From RH-AL1 sp964235705 (GTDB taxonomy: Bacteria > Pseudomonadota > Alphaproteobacteria > Rhizobiales > Beijerinckiaceae): a stretch of 64,000 nt of DNA. The stretch lies in NCBI GenBank assembly GCA_964235705.1, contig CAXSDP010000013.1:5712-69711 (forward strand). Reading direction: 5' to 3'. This document shows positions 62,134 through 64,000 of the stretch, one piece after another; the stretch's first letter is position 1; each line of letters begins with the position of its first letter. The notes beneath the pieces were generated by a model. That model saw only the letters and a program-made list of their open reading frames with translations, was not told the DNA's origin and did not search any database. The position numbers were made by a program, and so were the translations under genes.

Positions 62134-64000
62134 CCTCTCAGTACGGCGCCGGTCTTCCTGACGACCTCGCTCACGATCCTCGTCATCAAGGCGTCGATCT
62201 CGACGTCCGTCAGCGTCTTCTCGCGCGGCTGGATCGTCGCCGCGACCGCCACCGATTTCTTGCCGGCCGCCACGCCCGCCCCGGCGTAGATGTCGAAGAC
62301 GTCGACGCCGGTGATGAGCGCGCGGTCCGCCCCCCCCGCCGCCCTCACGATATCGCCGGCCTCGACCGCCCCGTCGACGATGAAGGCGAAGTCGCGCCGC
62401 AGCGGCATGAAGTCGGACAGGTCGAGCCGCGCCTTGGCCTTGGTCGGCCGCGCCTTCGGCAGGGGCACGTCGTCGAGGATTACCTCGAAGCCGACAACCG
62501 GCCCCTCGACCCCCATCGCGGCCAGCACGCGCGGGTGCAACTCGCCGAAGGCACCGATCACCGCCTTCGGCCCGAAGCGCAGCGTGCCCGAGCGGCCGGG
62601 ATGGAACGCCGGCGAACCGCCCGCCACCACCTGCAGGCCGCCGGTCGCGACGCCGAGGCCGCTCAGCAGCGCCATGGCGTCGGCCTTGGCGTCGAACGCG
62701 TCGACCGGGCCGGCCGCGCCCGACCAGTGCCGGCCGCCCCCGCCGGGGCGGGCGGTTCCGCCGCGCACGGCGGCGGCGGCGATCCGCTGGTCGGTGTCGC
62801 GGTCGCCCCGGAAGATCTGGCCGACCTCGAACAGGCCGACGTCGTTTTCGCCGCGCGCGGCGTTGCGGCCGAGCGCGGCGACGAGGCCCGGCAGCAGGGA
62901 CGGCCGCATGTCGGACAGGTCGGCGGAGATCGGGTTGGCGATCGGCAGGGCGGGGCGTCCGTCGGCGAACAGCCGGGCCTGCGCGGGCGACACGAAGGAC
63001 CAGGTGATCGCCTCGACGAGGCCGTTGGCGGCGAGCGTGCGCTTCGCCAGGCGGGTGCGGCGCTGCAGCGGCGTCAGGATCGTGGCCGCCCCGCCGCCGG
63101 TCGAGGGCAACGGCTGGGGCTCGACGCGCTCCAGGCCGGCGATCCGCACGATCTCCTCGACGATGTCGGCCTTGCCGGCGACGTCCGGCCGCCAGGATGG
63201 GACGCGCAGCGCCACGGTGTCCGCGTCGGTGGCCATCAGCCCGAAGCCGAGCGCGGCAAGAATGTTGGTCATCTCGGCGCGCGGGAGGTCGAGGCCGGTC
63301 AGCCGTTCCACCTCACGAAGCGGGAAATCGATGGTGCGGCCGGGCTCCGCGACGTGGCCGGCCATGGCGATGCCCGAGGGCTCGCCACCGCAGAACTCGA
63401 CGATGAGCCGCGTCGCGAGGTCGAGCCCCGGCAGCGTGAACAGGGGGTCGACGCCGCGCTCGAAGCGGTAGCGGGCGTCGCTCGCGATGCCGAGCTTGCG
63501 GCCGGTCAGCGCCACGGTGCCGGGATCCCAGAGCGCCGACTCGACCAGCACGTTGGTCGTCGCCTCGTCGCAGCCGGTCCGCGCGCCGCCCATCACGCCG
63601 GCGATCGAGACCGGGCCGTCGTCGTCGGCGATCACCACGATCGTCGCGTCGAGCGCGTAGGTGCGGCCGTCCAGCGCCTCGATCGACTCGCCGGGGCGGG
63701 CGCGTCGGACGACGAGGCCGCCGCGCACCTTGTCGGCGTCGAAGACGTGGAGCGGGCGGGCGCGATCGAACGCGAGGTAGTTGGTGACGTCCACCAGCGC
63801 GTTGATCGAACGCGCGCCGATCGCGCGCAACCGCGTCCGCAGCCAGTCCGGGCTCGCGCCGTTGCGGACGCCGGCGACGCGGCGCAGGGCGAAGGCCGGC
63901 GCCAGCGCGGCGTCGTCGAGGTCGATGGCGACCGCGACGGGGCAGGGCGCGCCGCCCCGCACCGGCTCGAAGGCCGGCGTGGCGAGGCGGCCGAGCCCGG
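62130..64000 (-). CDS. pheT: Phenylalanyl-tRNA synthetase beta subunit, C-terminal part
   Basis: The gene leaves the window at 64000 still open (the first residues visible are GLGRLATPAFEPV), so about 623 residues are present. The B3-B4 editing domain (RSINALVDVTNYLAFDRARP), B5 domain, catalytic-like core and C-terminal FDX-ACB anticodon domain (FMPLRRDFAFIVDGAVEAGD) are visible. PheT pairs with PheS to charge tRNA-Phe. The stop overlaps the next gene. Confidence 0.95.
   Translation of the reverse strand, partial: GLGRLATPAFEPVRGGAPCPVAVAIDLDDAALAPAFALRRVAGVRNGASPDWLRTRLRAIGARSINALVDVTNYLAFDRARPLHVFDADKVRGGLVVRRARPGESIEALDGRTYALDATIVVIADDDGPVSIAGVMGGARTGCDEATTNVLVESALWDPGTVALTGRKLGIASDARYRFERGVDPLFTLPGLDLATRLIVEFCGGEPSGIAMAGHVAEPGRTIDFPLREVERLTGLDLPRAEMTNILAALGFGLMATDADTVALRVPSWRPDVAGKADIVEEIVRIAGLERVEPQPLPSTGGGAATILTPLQRRTRLAKRTLAANGLVEAITWSFVSPAQARLFADGRPALPIANPISADLSDMRPSLLPGLVAALGRNAARGENDVGLFEVGQIFRGDRDTDQRIAAAAVRGGTARPGGGGRHWSGAAGPVDAFDAKADAMALLSGLGVATGGLQVVAGGSPAFHPGRSGTLRFGPKAVIGAFGELHPRVLAAMGVEGPVVGFEVILDDVPLPKARPTKAKARLDLSDFMPLRRDFAFIVDGAVEAGDIVRAAGGADRALITGVDVFDIYAGAGVAAGKKSVAVAATIQPREKTLTDVEIDALMTRIVSEVVRKTGAVLRG

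Overview
The window is high-GC (about 70%) DNA from an alphaproteobacterium, most likely Hyphomicrobiales (Rhizobiales). The evidence is a GcrA-type cell-cycle regulator, a DivL-like kinase with tyrosine in the phosphoacceptor position, a homospermidine synthase paired with an ornithine decarboxylase, a fused TsaE-phosphotransferase next to a MurU-like enzyme, and a phoR-pstSCAB-phoU-phoB locus. The genus cannot be fixed from the sequence. Three runs of exactly 100 N interrupt genes. Each is flanked by an identical 55-bp sequence, so they look like unmerged contig overlaps; removing 155 nt restores one reading frame in all three genes.

Layout. 1-13.8 kb: end of a lytic transglycosylase, then an AT-rich insert with a DUF262/DUF1524 (GmrSD-like) restriction or defence protein, an orphan HTH antitoxin-like regulator, three L,D-transpeptidases, DUF3297 and DUF4142 proteins, two alpha/beta hydrolases, a hicBA toxin-antitoxin pair, rsuA, an RsmC-like methyltransferase and a DUF459 SGNH hydrolase. 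13.8-17.7 kb: homospermidine synthase and ornithine decarboxylase, with a second HicAB pair wedged between them and a long untranslated leader. 17.7-25.5 kb: a DsbA-like protein and the complete phosphate-starvation locus, with a three-repeat Pho box before pstS and a PhoB that carries a Lys/Ala/His-rich tail. 25.6-33 kb: gcrA, argD-argF-hslO, a membrane coiled-coil protein, a small secreted protein and mtnA. 33-38 kb: murU, tsaE-amgK fusion and divL. 38.4-40.2 kb: a barnase-like toxin and barstar-like immunity pair inserted between divL and ahcY. 40-49 kb: ahcY with a clear promoter and operator, then a surface-glycan cluster (four glycosyltransferase-type proteins, a GT87-like mannosyltransferase and an acyltransferase). 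49-64 kb: amine oxidase, slyX, a DNA-repair radical SAM protein with a UdgX-DUF4130 protein, copA, an M23 peptidase, an OpgD/G-like glucan protein, a creatininase-family protein, a small secreted protein and the 3' part of pheT.

How the parts fit. Much of the window serves the cell envelope: transglycosylase, three L,D-transpeptidases, M23 peptidase, MurNAc recycling and surface-glycan synthesis. Core metabolism covers phosphate, arginine, polyamines and the SAM/methionine cycle. The accessory content is four small conflict modules: GmrSD-like protein, two HicAB pairs in opposite gene orders, and barnase/barstar. The toxin's usual catalytic Glu and the inhibitor's usual contact Asp both appear to be changed. 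A recurring oddity is short, mostly 15-bp, in-frame tandem duplications in the disordered ends of many unrelated genes.
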